Below the pieces are notes generated by a model. That model was not told the DNA's origin, did not search any database, and worked only from the letters and a program-made list of their open reading frames with translations. A stretch of 28,366 bases of DNA. It comes from CBDUQI01 sp965369325 (GTDB lineage Bacteria > Pseudomonadota > Gammaproteobacteria > Steroidobacterales > JBCBZW01). The stretch covers positions 1 to 28,366 of the forward strand of contig CBDUQI010000058.1 of the NCBI GenBank assembly GCA_965369325.1, read 5' to 3'. Positions 15,050 through 23,122 of the stretch are shown here, piece after piece. The number at the start of each line of letters is the position of its first letter. The first letter of the stretch is position 1. The position numbers were made by a program, and so were the translations under genes.

Positions 15050-15691
15050 TCAAGCAGCCTGATCGTCATTGCTGTTCGCCGCTGGGCTCACCTGTGAGAG
15101 CGGCCGGGTCGGATCGACATCGCCGCGCAATACCGGCAGTGCGGAATGCAGGTAAACGTACATCGACCACAGCGTCAGCGTCGCCGCCAGGAAAAAGCAG
15201 GCCAACCCAATTGGGTAGCTTGGAAGCCCAAGCAGGGGATACTCAAATAGCATTAAAATCAATGCGATAATCTGGAAAATGGTCTTAAACTTACCCACTT
15301 TGGACACCGCGACCCGCCCCCTGGCGCCGAGTTCTGCCATCCATTCACGCAACGCCGAGATAGTGATCTCGCGGCCGATAATCACCGCAGCCCCCACCGC
15401 CACCGAGATGCTCAGCCAGGGGGCCCGATGTACCGCCGCGTCCTGCACGATCAGCACCAGCGCGGTGGTCACCATCAGTTTGTCCGCAACCGGGTCAAGA
15501 AAAGCACCAAAAGCTGTGGTCATGTCCAGCTTGCGCGCAAGGTAACCATCCAGCCAGTCGGTAATGCCCGCGAGTGAGAAGACAATAGCCGCCGCCGGAT
15601 GGGCCCACGGGTGCGGCCAATAGAACACCACCACGAACAGCGGAATCAGGGCAATTCTCAGCCACGTGACGAGCGTTGGAAGCGTAAACAT
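15050..15691 (-). CDS. pgsA: CDP-diacylglycerol--glycerol-3-phosphate 3-phosphatidyltransferase
   Basis: A 213-residue inner-membrane enzyme that makes phosphatidylglycerol phosphate from CDP-diacylglycerol and glycerol-3-phosphate, the committed step to phosphatidylglycerol and cardiolipin. The CDP-alcohol phosphotransferase motif is exact: D48-G49-x2-A52-R53-x8-G62-x3-D66-x3-D70. Several hydrophobic helices surround it, and the N-terminus (TLPTLVTWLRIALIPLFV) is typical of PgsA. Length is slightly over the E. coli protein because of a polar C-terminal tail. The gene precedes tRNA-Gly and tRNA-Cys, a conserved gammaproteobacterial order, but uvrC, often the upstream partner, is not in the adjoining DNA. 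A possible -10 element (TATCAT on the minus strand, 15717-15722) lies just upstream without a convincing -35. Confidence 0.96.
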   Translation of the reverse strand: MFTLPTLVTWLRIALIPLFVVVFYWPHPWAHPAAAIVFSLAGITDWLDGYLARKLDMTTAFGAFLDPVADKLMVTTALVLIVQDAAVHRAPWLSISVAVGAAVIIGREITISALREWMAELGARGRVAVSKVGKFKTIFQIIALILMLFEYPLLGLPSYPIGLACFFLAATLTLWSMYVYLHSALPVLRGDVDPTRPLSQVSPAANSNDDQAA

Positions 15692-15938
15692 TCTTTGACA
15701 GAGCCTGCCTGAGCTGATGATAGGTACCGGCGCTAACGGGTCCAGACAGTCGCCGCTAGGCTAACTTTCCTGACTCGTGCGCGCACACCACGTGAAAGCT
15801 ACCCGATGCGCGGACACAAAGCCACCTGTCGCCACGGCCAATCCAGCCCCGAACCAATGCCCCCGCCGCAAAGCTCAACGACGCCTCATTTCGGCGCACC
15901 GCAGCACCCTGAGGAGCAATATCCAATACCCCGGCCGA
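15692..15938. other. Gap between the NRPS operon and pgsA; no gene supported
   Basis: This 247-base stretch separates the end of the FkbM gene from pgsA. A short plus-strand frame crosses it but lacks any recognisable family feature. GGCCGA/TCGGCC pair across the FkbM stop codon (15933-15953) without a U-tract, so a terminator is only possible. No remnant of uvrC was recognised by eye. Confidence 0.45.
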
Positions 15939-16739
15939 TCATTTCTCTCGGCCAGGGGAGGTAAAGACTAGGTAGCCAGTGTCCGGCACCAGGCCACCGC
16001 ACGACCAGCTCAAATCAAAACCCTGAGATTGCATGAACCGCTCGAGCTCATCCGCGGTCGGGTCACCCTCGTAATGCTGTTTGAGGTTCACCTCCACAAA
16101 CGCGAAGTCGATGCCCTTCAGGGTAGCCACAGCCCCCTTCAACGCGAGCAACTCCGCGCCTTCCACGTTCACGTAAAGGATATTGAAATCCGACGGTTGC
16201 CATCCATCTTCAAGGTTGTTTATTAGGAAATCGACGGTGCGCATAGGCACGCTGATCTCCTGTGCATGAGGCTTGAGAATATCGCTCATGCTCCCGGGAA
16301 TCGGCTTAAGGATAGAGTTAGCCTGCGAATGGTCCGGCTGGACGAACAGCTTCGCCGTCCCTTCCTGGTCACCTGCGGCAGCCTGAATCGCCTGCCCCCA
16401 GCGACGGCGCGGCTCGTCGACAAAATTGTCGATCACCTGCGCCAGCTGATCAACAAAGTTCACGTGCGTCTGAAGTTGCTGAAACACGCTCGGCTCCGGC
16501 TCAACAAACACTACCTTCTCGTACCCCAGCATCAGATAGGCAAGCGCTTCCTGGCCGATGTTCCCTCCCAGGTGGATCACCCCGCGGGGTTGAATGCGAA
16601 ACTTGCGAAACAACCGCTGATACATCATCACCAGAGGCCCGCCCTTGATGTCCGTCAGCACCTCCTTGGCCGGCAACCCCGGGGGCAATTGGGCAAACAA
16701 CTCTGCACGTGGTAGCGGGTTGTACTTGAGATTAGACAT
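15939..16739 (-). CDS. FkbM-family SAM-dependent methyltransferase
   Basis: A 266-residue Rossmann-fold methyltransferase of the FkbM type. The SAM-binding segment reads GVIHLGGNIGQEALAYL, then VVFVEPEPSVFQQL with the acidic residue that binds the ribose. Later come VPMRTVDFLI and ILYVNVEGAELLALKGA, the conserved FkbM pattern (usually DVEGAE). The ATG at 16739 is favoured: it has GGGAGA about 9 bases upstream and overlaps the thioesterase stop by eight bases. As the last gene of the NRPS operon it probably O-methylates the peptide or a precursor, perhaps on a hydroxyl made by one of the three oxygenases; that link is inference. FkbM enzymes also act on sugars, which cannot be excluded. Confidence 0.88.
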   Translation of the reverse strand: MSNLKYNPLPRAELFAQLPPGLPAKEVLTDIKGGPLVMMYQRLFRKFRIQPRGVIHLGGNIGQEALAYLMLGYEKVVFVEPEPSVFQQLQTHVNFVDQLAQVIDNFVDEPRRRWGQAIQAAAGDQEGTAKLFVQPDHSQANSILKPIPGSMSDILKPHAQEISVPMRTVDFLINNLEDGWQPSDFNILYVNVEGAELLALKGAVATLKGIDFAFVEVNLKQHYEGDPTADELERFMQSQGFDLSWSCGGLVPDTGYLVFTSPGREK

Positions 16740-17523
16740 TGCTCGCTCTCCCATTTGAGCAGCTTGTATATTGAGCACTGACGCTCTGGGTGAGAATCGC
16801 GTTCACCTGAGCCACTACCTGCTCGCGCGCGGTTTCCAGAAAGAAATGTCCGCCAGGGAACATCTTCAATTGGATCGGAACCTCAAAGTACTCCCCCCAC
16901 TTAAGCAGCTCTTCTTCGGACTGATCCGGTTCTTGCTCGCCAGCGAATACCCACCCGGTACCTGGCTGTGAGCGAGTGGGCGGTTCGCTGCAGCTGTCCG
17001 CGATACGAAAGTCCGCCCTCAACATAGGCATATGCAATTGCATGAGCTCATGGTTACGCAGAATCTCCTCCGGCGTGCCATTGAGCTGGCGCAGTTCCTG
17101 AATAAATTCGGCTTCCGGTAGAAAGGCAATATTGCGAGGCGTGCGGGGAATATGAGGTGCGCGACTGCCCGAGGCGATGATGCACTGAGGTACTGGGGCG
17201 GCGATAACCTGAAGCGACTGAGCCAATTCAATCGCGATGCGGCTGCCCAGGCTGTGTCCGTACAGAGCGTAGGGTTTTCCTAACCAGGGGCGGATAACCT
17301 GTGTGAGATCACGCACCAACGGCTCCATCGCCTGGTAGGGCCGCTCGAACATTCGATTGGCTCGCCCAGGTAACTGGATCGCTACCAGCTCAATCGATGC
17401 ATCAAGCATCTGCGCCCATGGCGCAAACACCGATGCAGTGCCACCCGCATAGGGAATACAGAACAGACGCATGGCCGCCTGTGGCCGCGGAGTAACGGTC
17501 ACAAACCAGTCAGATCTCATCAT
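16732..17523 (-). CDS. Type II thioesterase of NRPS systems
   Basis: A 263-residue alpha/beta hydrolase of the GrsT type. It shows LFCIPYAGGTASVFAPWAQ at the start, IQLPGRANR, the nucleophile motif GHSLG (S91), a candidate acid in AGEQEPD (D200) and the catalytic histidine in PGGHFF (H226). These stand-alone enzymes remove wrong or stalled acyl groups from carrier proteins. I chose the ATG at 17523, which has AGGTG about 8 bases before it and starts where the family normally starts; the frame is open to 17613 but that would add about 30 arginine/tryptophan-rich residues overlapping the upstream gene. It sits between the CmlA-like hydroxylase and the FkbM methyltransferase and supports the view that the cluster is a working NRPS assembly line. 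Confidence 0.93.
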   Translation of the reverse strand: MMRSDWFVTVTPRPQAAMRLFCIPYAGGTASVFAPWAQMLDASIELVAIQLPGRANRMFERPYQAMEPLVRDLTQVIRPWLGKPYALYGHSLGSRIAIELAQSLQVIAAPVPQCIIASGSRAPHIPRTPRNIAFLPEAEFIQELRQLNGTPEEILRNHELMQLHMPMLRADFRIADSCSEPPTRSQPGTGWVFAGEQEPDQSEEELLKWGEYFEVPIQLKMFPGGHFFLETAREQVVAQVNAILTQSVSAQYTSCSNGRASNV

Positions 17524-17581
17524 GTGCAACACCTGTGCCGAGCCACGCTCGCGCCATCGCCATGAGCTTCCCAAGCGCCCG

Positions 17582-19216
17582 TCACACCGCCACCTCCAGC
17601 GGGTTATTGGCAAAGTCGAGGTTGATATTCTGACTGCCGTACAAGCGCTCCGCGGGAATATTCAGACCTTTACACGCTGCAATCATTTTGTCGGTCTGGA
17701 TAATCTGCTCGGAATTTTCGTCATAACCGATACCCATAAAATACTTGTACCAAGGCTCCAGCCCGAGGGCATACAAATACACTGATTTCGGTTCGAATAT
17801 TTTGGCGATATTAAACGCCTGTTCCGCGTCCGAACCATTGAGCCGTCGCGATTCCTTTATGCGCTTGGTCACCAGCTTTGTGTAAAGCGCATTGTAGATC
17901 CACGTATACGGCGCGCCCACGCATTCCATCCCGATCGCGAGCACATCAACCCGGCCGATGTGGCGCTTGATGTGCTCATACATGGCCGGGTCGAGATTCG
18001 AAGAATCGGCCCCGATGTAAACGGACTTACCCTTCACTTCTAGGAACCATGCGGTCTTCGAGCGTATATTGAGATCCCCATGCTCGCCCAAAAACGGAAT
18101 GCTGACGATCCTGCCGCCGGGCACCTGGATTTCGTCAAAGTCATCCACCTCCAGCACGTGAAACCCGAACTGTTGGAGTAATAGCTTCATCGACGGGTCT
18201 GGCAAGGTACCCCCGTTATTTCTTGGTACCACCACGGTAGTAATTTTGTGCCGTAGTTGAAGCAGCGTCTCCAGGCACAGATGGTCCTGATGGTTGTGGG
18301 TAATGCAGACATAGTCGATTTTCGCGGGCAACTGACTGAAGCCGATAATCTCATCGGCATTGGCCGGCGTGCGGCTGGCGATAATCGGATCCACCATGAT
18401 CGCGACATCTGCGGTGTCCAGCATCAACCCGGCATGCCCGGTGTATTGCAACCTCACCCCGTCCGGCACTTGTGTGTACTGGTAAGCGGGCCGCTGCGGG
18501 GTAAACAGCTCCTGGTACGTCAGTCCACCTCGGGTAGGAACTGAGCTGAAGATCTCCATCACCCTTTGTGAAGACAGTCCCGTCTCACGTGCTTGCAACA
18601 ACTCCGTGAGCTCAGGTGCGTTGAAGTCCAGCTTGAGCTGGATATGATTGTCATCGGCAAGGCGTGGGGTACTCAGCGAAAACGGTCGCTCATCCACCTT
18701 CGACAGCGTGCCGAATGAGACACTCTGCAATTCCTGTTTATAGTGAGCGCTACGGTAGATGAGACTCTCGAGCAGTCGGTAAGACGGATTGTGCTCCATG
18801 TCCATCACCAGTTCGACAAACCCTTTCAACGGCGCGGGAACCTCAGCGTACAAAGGCTCCACGGACTCCCCGCTGGTATGCCGTCGCAGCAGATCATCCA
18901 ATTCCTTAACCGCCTCCGATAAGGCAAGGTAATCCGCGTGTTTGCCATCAATATCGTCTATCAGGCGCTGGATGTCCTGCACCTGATCCTCTTTGCAATC
19001 CAGAAACTCCGCGCCTTCCATTCCCGGTTGATTCGCCGCCAGGATGTGCAACTGGGCGTTGTTGACAAACGAGTTCATCACCCGGCGATGGGTGTTCGCC
19101 ATAAAACGCGCCCCAGTCACCGGCGGCACCAGATACGGCCAGGCGTACCACTGATTAATCAGAGGTTCAAAGTAGACCTCCTCCTTCAGATACAGCAGCT
19201 GTTCAGATGTTGACAT
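17582..19216 (-). CDS. CmlA-like diiron beta-hydroxylase with metallo-beta-lactamase fold
   Basis: A 544-residue protein with a distinctive N-terminal domain (EPLINQWYAWPYLVPPV, then MEHNPSYRLLESLIYRS) and a C-terminal MBL-fold domain. The metal motif is HNHQDH (H307, H309, D311, H312), with E378 in GEHGD and D404 in ADSSN. The layout and length match CmlA, the chloramphenicol-pathway enzyme, which uses a diiron centre in an MBL fold to beta-hydroxylate an amino acid bound to an NRPS carrier protein; the ligand numbering is close to CmlA's as I remember it. The same role is proposed here. The start at 19216 has GAGGGG about 8 bases upstream. Because the homology is judged by eye, a hydrolytic MBL enzyme remains possible, but the N-terminal domain argues for the hydroxylase. 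Confidence 0.82.
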   Translation of the reverse strand: MSTSEQLLYLKEEVYFEPLINQWYAWPYLVPPVTGARFMANTHRRVMNSFVNNAQLHILAANQPGMEGAEFLDCKEDQVQDIQRLIDDIDGKHADYLALSEAVKELDDLLRRHTSGESVEPLYAEVPAPLKGFVELVMDMEHNPSYRLLESLIYRSAHYKQELQSVSFGTLSKVDERPFSLSTPRLADDNHIQLKLDFNAPELTELLQARETGLSSQRVMEIFSSVPTRGGLTYQELFTPQRPAYQYTQVPDGVRLQYTGHAGLMLDTADVAIMVDPIIASRTPANADEIIGFSQLPAKIDYVCITHNHQDHLCLETLLQLRHKITTVVVPRNNGGTLPDPSMKLLLQQFGFHVLEVDDFDEIQVPGGRIVSIPFLGEHGDLNIRSKTAWFLEVKGKSVYIGADSSNLDPAMYEHIKRHIGRVDVLAIGMECVGAPYTWIYNALYTKLVTKRIKESRRLNGSDAEQAFNIAKIFEPKSVYLYALGLEPWYKYFMGIGYDENSEQIIQTDKMIAACKGLNIPAERLYGSQNINLDFANNPLEVAV

Positions 19217-19274
19217 CTTCTACCCCTCGTCGCGCTTTCGCATATATAGTTGTGCTCGCTTGCCTACTCACCAC

Positions 19275-20006
19275 CTAATCCTCCATCACGACCAGCGAGG
19301 ACCCGACGGCCTGCTCTTCGTGCTGCGGGCCATAGCGGGCATTGCACCAACGGTTGAATACCACAATGAACATATCGCGGGAGGCATCAGGCGCTTGGCC
19401 AACAATGGGTGAGGTGTCGTGCAGAAACCGTGCATCGTCAAATACGATGCCGGTGTTCTGCTCCAAAGTGCCCTCGAACACCGTTACCCCAGCGTCGCTG
19501 ACAATCCGGGTGATGCCACCCTGAATGCGACGACGCGCAATCACCAACAATGCCGCCAGTTCATGACCGTCCCGATGCAATCCCTCGGGCACAATCGTCG
19601 TCGCACTTGTGCCCTGCGCCCGCACCCGGATCTGATGCACATTGGAGTGCCATACCTCATCCCTGGACAGCCCCGCAGCGTTGGCGGTAAGCCCGACCAG
19701 TCTGCGCGGATTTATCTCCAGCGGCTCGAAACTGCGCAGCTTCCCGCCGACAAGCACGTTGTGCTCTCTCGCCTGTACAAATGGCCGGTGTGCCAAGCGC
19801 AGCAGTTGCCAGCCCGCCCCTTTCCAGGCCACTTTGTACTGAGAAAAACGCCGCTGTCTGGCCCCAGCACCTGGATTCGGATCCTGTACCAACCGATTAA
19901 ATGAGGTGCGCTCACTGGCATCCGATGCTGGCAGCGAAAATAGTTGAAATTTTTGGGCCAACGCATGAAACGGCTTACTTTCCACCCTGTCACGCCCGCT
20001 ACTCAT
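19275..20006 (-). CDS. 2OG-Fe(II) dioxygenase, PF10014-like family
   Basis: A 243-residue protein resembling the bacterial 2OG-Fe dioxygenases that include the L-isoleucine dioxygenase type. The iron site appears as EGLHRDGHE (H144, D146) and FLHDTSP (H196); the following strand RDMFIVVFNRW supplies a candidate arginine for 2-oxoglutarate. Near the middle is NVHQIRVRA, also usual for the family. The ATG at 20006 overlaps the permease stop by eight bases and has no strong ribosome site, so it is probably coupled to the permease. Characterised relatives hydroxylate free aliphatic amino acids, so this enzyme may supply a hydroxylated building block to the NRPS. The exact substrate is unknown. 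Confidence 0.82.
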   Translation of the reverse strand: MSSGRDRVESKPFHALAQKFQLFSLPASDASERTSFNRLVQDPNPGAGARQRRFSQYKVAWKGAGWQLLRLAHRPFVQAREHNVLVGGKLRSFEPLEINPRRLVGLTANAAGLSRDEVWHSNVHQIRVRAQGTSATTIVPEGLHRDGHELAALLVIARRRIQGGITRIVSDAGVTVFEGTLEQNTGIVFDDARFLHDTSPIVGQAPDASRDMFIVVFNRWCNARYGPQHEEQAVGSSLVVMED

Positions 20007-22398
20007 AGCGCAACGCCGCGCCGGGTTCCAGGCGCACTGACTGGCGGCTGGGCAAGTACACTGCCGCCCCGACCACCATGCCTAGCAACACGACCACGCC
20101 CACAACCAAGGCGAGGTAGAAGGCTATCGGTACGGAACCTTCGGTAAAACTGTTAAGCGCAAAGGAGATCAGCCCGAACAAGCCCACGCCAAGTGCTAGC
20201 CCCAACGCGAGTTGGCGCGAGGCCTGGCGCAACAACAACGCGACAATGCCCTCATCTGGCGCGCCCACCGCACGCCTGATGCCAATCTCGTGTGTACGCC
20301 GCACAATCGAGTTCGCGGTGAGTCCGTACACCCCCGAGATTGCCAACCCAAGGGAGAACAACGCGGCGAAGAACGTTACATTACGGGCGGTCACGACCAG
20401 CCCCCGGGTCTTCTCCAGTTCTTCTTTCTTGGAGATCACGTAGCTCACCTGCGCCGCGCGATCCAACCCGAAGATAACTTGGTACAGCGCTTCCTTTGCT
20501 CGCTCCACCTCCCCTTCATACTTGATGAATATCTTGGGTGTCTTGCGTACGTACTCGGTACCCGAGACATACAATTCATCATCCTTGTCCGGGCGATGGA
20601 ATATGTTGCCGAGATTAATCGTGTCGCTGACAACGCCTACCACTTGAAACGCTTCAAACTCCTCCTCCACCTGAATATTCAGGTACTGATCCAGCACTTG
20701 GCCACCGGCCCAATAGCGGTTCGCAAACGAACGGCTCACCACAACTGTCCGGCGATTGTTTGCGTTGTCCCGCTGATCGATGTAACGCCCCTCGAGCAGT
20801 TCTATGCCTTGCACCTTTGGCGAGCCGATCAGCCCGAAGACATCCAGTCTTGGCTCAATCCCGTCTCGCCCGTCAATCCGCGTGGGCGAGCGGCGAAAGT
20901 ACGAGCGCACATGAGCGTCAGCGACACTTGGCTCGCGTTTAAGCCGGGTGACGACTTCCTGATAGAACGCGGAGCGCTGATCGTGCTCGTTGTAACGGTC
21001 ATCGGGCAGTACCAAGCGTGCTTCCAGCAAACGCTCTAGATCAAACCCGGTGTCGAACTCGGTGAATACATGAACCATGTATGCACTAACGCTTCCGATC
21101 AGCATCAGCGCCGTGATGAGGGTAACCTGCACCACCACCAGGCCGCGTGACAGTCGCCCTGCGCTGCGCCCCTGTGCTCCGCGGGTGCCATCTCGAAGCG
21201 CGTTGTTTAAGTCCTGCCTGGAGGCCTTCCACGCAGGCAGAAAACAGGCGAGGAACAGCGTGAGCAGTGAGAATCCGATGGCCACCACCACCGTGGGCCA
21301 TTCCAGTTGCCATACCCACCAGAAGGGCGTTTCGAACGCCAAACGGCTCTGGATCAACACGTTGAAGGCTTTAACAAGCACACCCACGATCGCAAGCGAG
21401 ATGACGCCGCCTGCCATGGTCAGCAACCCGCCTTCCCACATCAACTGAGAGACCAGACGAGCCGGCGGCGCGCCCAGCGCTGCCCGGACGGCCGTTTCCT
21501 TCTCTCGCTGAATCGCACGGGCCAACAGCAGGTTCCCTACATTGATACACGCCAGCAGAAGAATGAAGAAAGCAATTAGATTGATGAAGAAGAACGCAAA
21601 CACGCCCCCAGTATTGGCCATCTGCATGGTGGGAAAACTCTGTAGACGCGATCGTATCTGTGTCTCTTGTTTGTCGTACAGACCGATGCTCTGTTGATAC
21701 GCGTTGTTCAACCTGTCAGTCAGGCGTGCGTTGGCCTCCTCCAGCTTCACACCCGGGCGCAGGCGTGCGTACGCACGAATCGTGCTGGTGCCTTGCGCAG
21801 GTGGACGCATATCCGCGCTGCCCAGAGGCAACCAGATATCCGTGGATACCGGAAAATTGAACAGATCGGGCATGACGCCGACCACTTGCACCGCTTCGTT
21901 GTTCAGCTGGATGGTGCTGCCAATAATCTGCTCATCGCCATTGAAGATGCTGTTCCAGATGCGGAAGCTCACGACCGCGACTGCTTCGGCGCCGGGTTGG
22001 GCATCCTGTGGTTGCAGTCCCCGACCTAACACTGGCTGGGTGCGAGCAAACTCGAACAGGTTCCATTCGCTGCGGCTGCCGGCGAGGGTTCTGCCCACCT
22101 GTCCCTGGGACAAGCGTAGTTCGGCCGGCTCCCACACACCCACCTCGGCGAACAGATCGACTTCTTCGCGTACCTGTTGGAACTCGTATGCGGGGAGCCC
22201 CCTCAAACCGTCCACGTCAATATCCAGAACACTCTCTCCATCGGGAATGGTGAGCGGCTTGTAGGTCACCGTATACAACACGGCAAAGGTAAACAGGCTG
22301 ATAGTTAACCCGCCGACCAGCACGCTGAGGCAAAACGCGGTAAACCTGGGTGTTTTCGCCAGCAATCGCAAGGCGTACCGAAAGTCAGTTTCCAACAT
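19999..22398 (-). CDS. MacB/FtsX-type ABC transporter permease (long, duplicated form)
   Basis: A 799-residue inner-membrane permease with two MacB-periplasmic-core/FtsX units. An N-terminal membrane helix (about 18-45) is followed by a periplasmic domain, then a three-helix FtsX block near residues 275-410 with the typical EKETAVRAALGAPPARLV. A further helix begins the second unit (LVVVQVTLITALMLIGSV), followed by a second periplasmic domain and a final FtsX block with RRTHEIGIRRAVGAPDEGI. This double form is longer than MacB and resembles the roughly 800-residue ADOP-type permeases. The start overlaps the ATPase gene by 14 bases and has AAGGGG upstream. With the adaptor and ATPase it forms the export unit of the NRPS cluster; no outer-membrane channel gene is in the window. 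Confidence 0.93.
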   Translation of the reverse strand: MLETDFRYALRLLAKTPRFTAFCLSVLVGGLTISLFTFAVLYTVTYKPLTIPDGESVLDIDVDGLRGLPAYEFQQVREEVDLFAEVGVWEPAELRLSQGQVGRTLAGSRSEWNLFEFARTQPVLGRGLQPQDAQPGAEAVAVVSFRIWNSIFNGDEQIIGSTIQLNNEAVQVVGVMPDLFNFPVSTDIWLPLGSADMRPPAQGTSTIRAYARLRPGVKLEEANARLTDRLNNAYQQSIGLYDKQETQIRSRLQSFPTMQMANTGGVFAFFFINLIAFFILLLACINVGNLLLARAIQREKETAVRAALGAPPARLVSQLMWEGGLLTMAGGVISLAIVGVLVKAFNVLIQSRLAFETPFWWVWQLEWPTVVVAIGFSLLTLFLACFLPAWKASRQDLNNALRDGTRGAQGRSAGRLSRGLVVVQVTLITALMLIGSVSAYMVHVFTEFDTGFDLERLLEARLVLPDDRYNEHDQRSAFYQEVVTRLKREPSVADAHVRSYFRRSPTRIDGRDGIEPRLDVFGLIGSPKVQGIELLEGRYIDQRDNANNRRTVVVSRSFANRYWAGGQVLDQYLNIQVEEEFEAFQVVGVVSDTINLGNIFHRPDKDDELYVSGTEYVRKTPKIFIKYEGEVERAKEALYQVIFGLDRAAQVSYVISKKEELEKTRGLVVTARNVTFFAALFSLGLAISGVYGLTANSIVRRTHEIGIRRAVGAPDEGIVALLLRQASRQLALGLALGVGLFGLISFALNSFTEGSVPIAFYLALVVGVVVLLGMVVGAAVYLPSRQSVRLEPGAALRYE

Positions 22399-23110
22399 GT
22401 CTCATCGCCCCTTGCGGTTGTGCCTTCGTAGCGCGATCGACGTTAATGAGCCCGTCAAGCATTTCCAGCCGACGGGTCGCGTGGTTGGCAAGGGCCGGGT
22501 CATGGGTGACCATCACAATGGTGCTGCCGTCTTTGTGCAATTGATCCAGCAGCTCCATCACTTTCTCTGCGTTCTTAGTATCAAGGTTACCGGTGGGTTC
22601 GTCCGCCAGGATAATTGATGGATCGTTCACCAGCGCTCGTGACACCGCCACCCGTTGCTGCTGTCCGCCGGAGAGCTGAAACGGAAAGTGCTTGGCGCGA
22701 TGTGACATCTCAACTTTGTCCAGCACCCACGCCGTCTTCCTGCTCGCTTCTTGTTTAGTCATTCCCTTACGATAAGTCAGGGGTAACATGACGTTCTCCT
22801 CCACTGACAAATCGGATATCAGATTGAACGACTGAAACACAAACCCCACGTGCATATTGCGTACCTTCGCCCGTTGTGCGCGATTCAACGAGGAGACGTC
22901 GCGCTCGCCAAGGCGGTAGCTTCCCGAGGTAGGCAGATCCAGCAACCCCAATATCGACAGCAGCGTTGATTTGCCGCAACCCGAGGGGCCGGTAAGGGCA
23001 ACGTATTCGCCATCCGATACCTTAAGATTGATACTACTTACTGCACGCGTTTCAATCTCATCAGTGAAATACGATTTTCCGATGTTGCTCAGTTCCAGTA
23101 ATGCGCTCAT
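22385..23110 (-). CDS. ABC transporter ATP-binding protein (MacB/LolD-type)
   Basis: A 241-residue ATPase. Walker A is GPSGCGKS (41-48), the Q-loop lies in FVFQSFNLI, the signature is LSGGQ (146-150), Walker B is IILADE (166-171) with EPTGNLD after it, and the H-loop lies in MVTHD. The RTHEIGIRR-type permease downstream and the EPTGNLD motif both fit the MacB/LolD class, which uses mechanotransmission rather than classic alternating access. AGGAG lies about six bases before the ATG. It overlaps the permease gene and powers the putative peptide exporter. Confidence 0.95.
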   Translation of the reverse strand: MSALLELSNIGKSYFTDEIETRAVSSINLKVSDGEYVALTGPSGCGKSTLLSILGLLDLPTSGSYRLGERDVSSLNRAQRAKVRNMHVGFVFQSFNLISDLSVEENVMLPLTYRKGMTKQEASRKTAWVLDKVEMSHRAKHFPFQLSGGQQQRVAVSRALVNDPSIILADEPTGNLDTKNAEKVMELLDQLHKDGSTIVMVTHDPALANHATRRLEMLDGLINVDRATKAQPQGAMRHVGN

Positions 23111-23122
23111 AAACTCCTACCC

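Noticed and set aside
15777..15971. Short plus-strand frame between pgsA and the FkbM gene
   Set aside because: No ribosome site or family feature, low-complexity basic composition, and it runs into the FkbM gene on the other strand.
17582..19216. Plain metallo-beta-lactamase or quorum-quenching lactonase
   Set aside because: The protein is about twice the usual length and has the CmlA-like N-terminal domain, so a hydrolase label would mislead.
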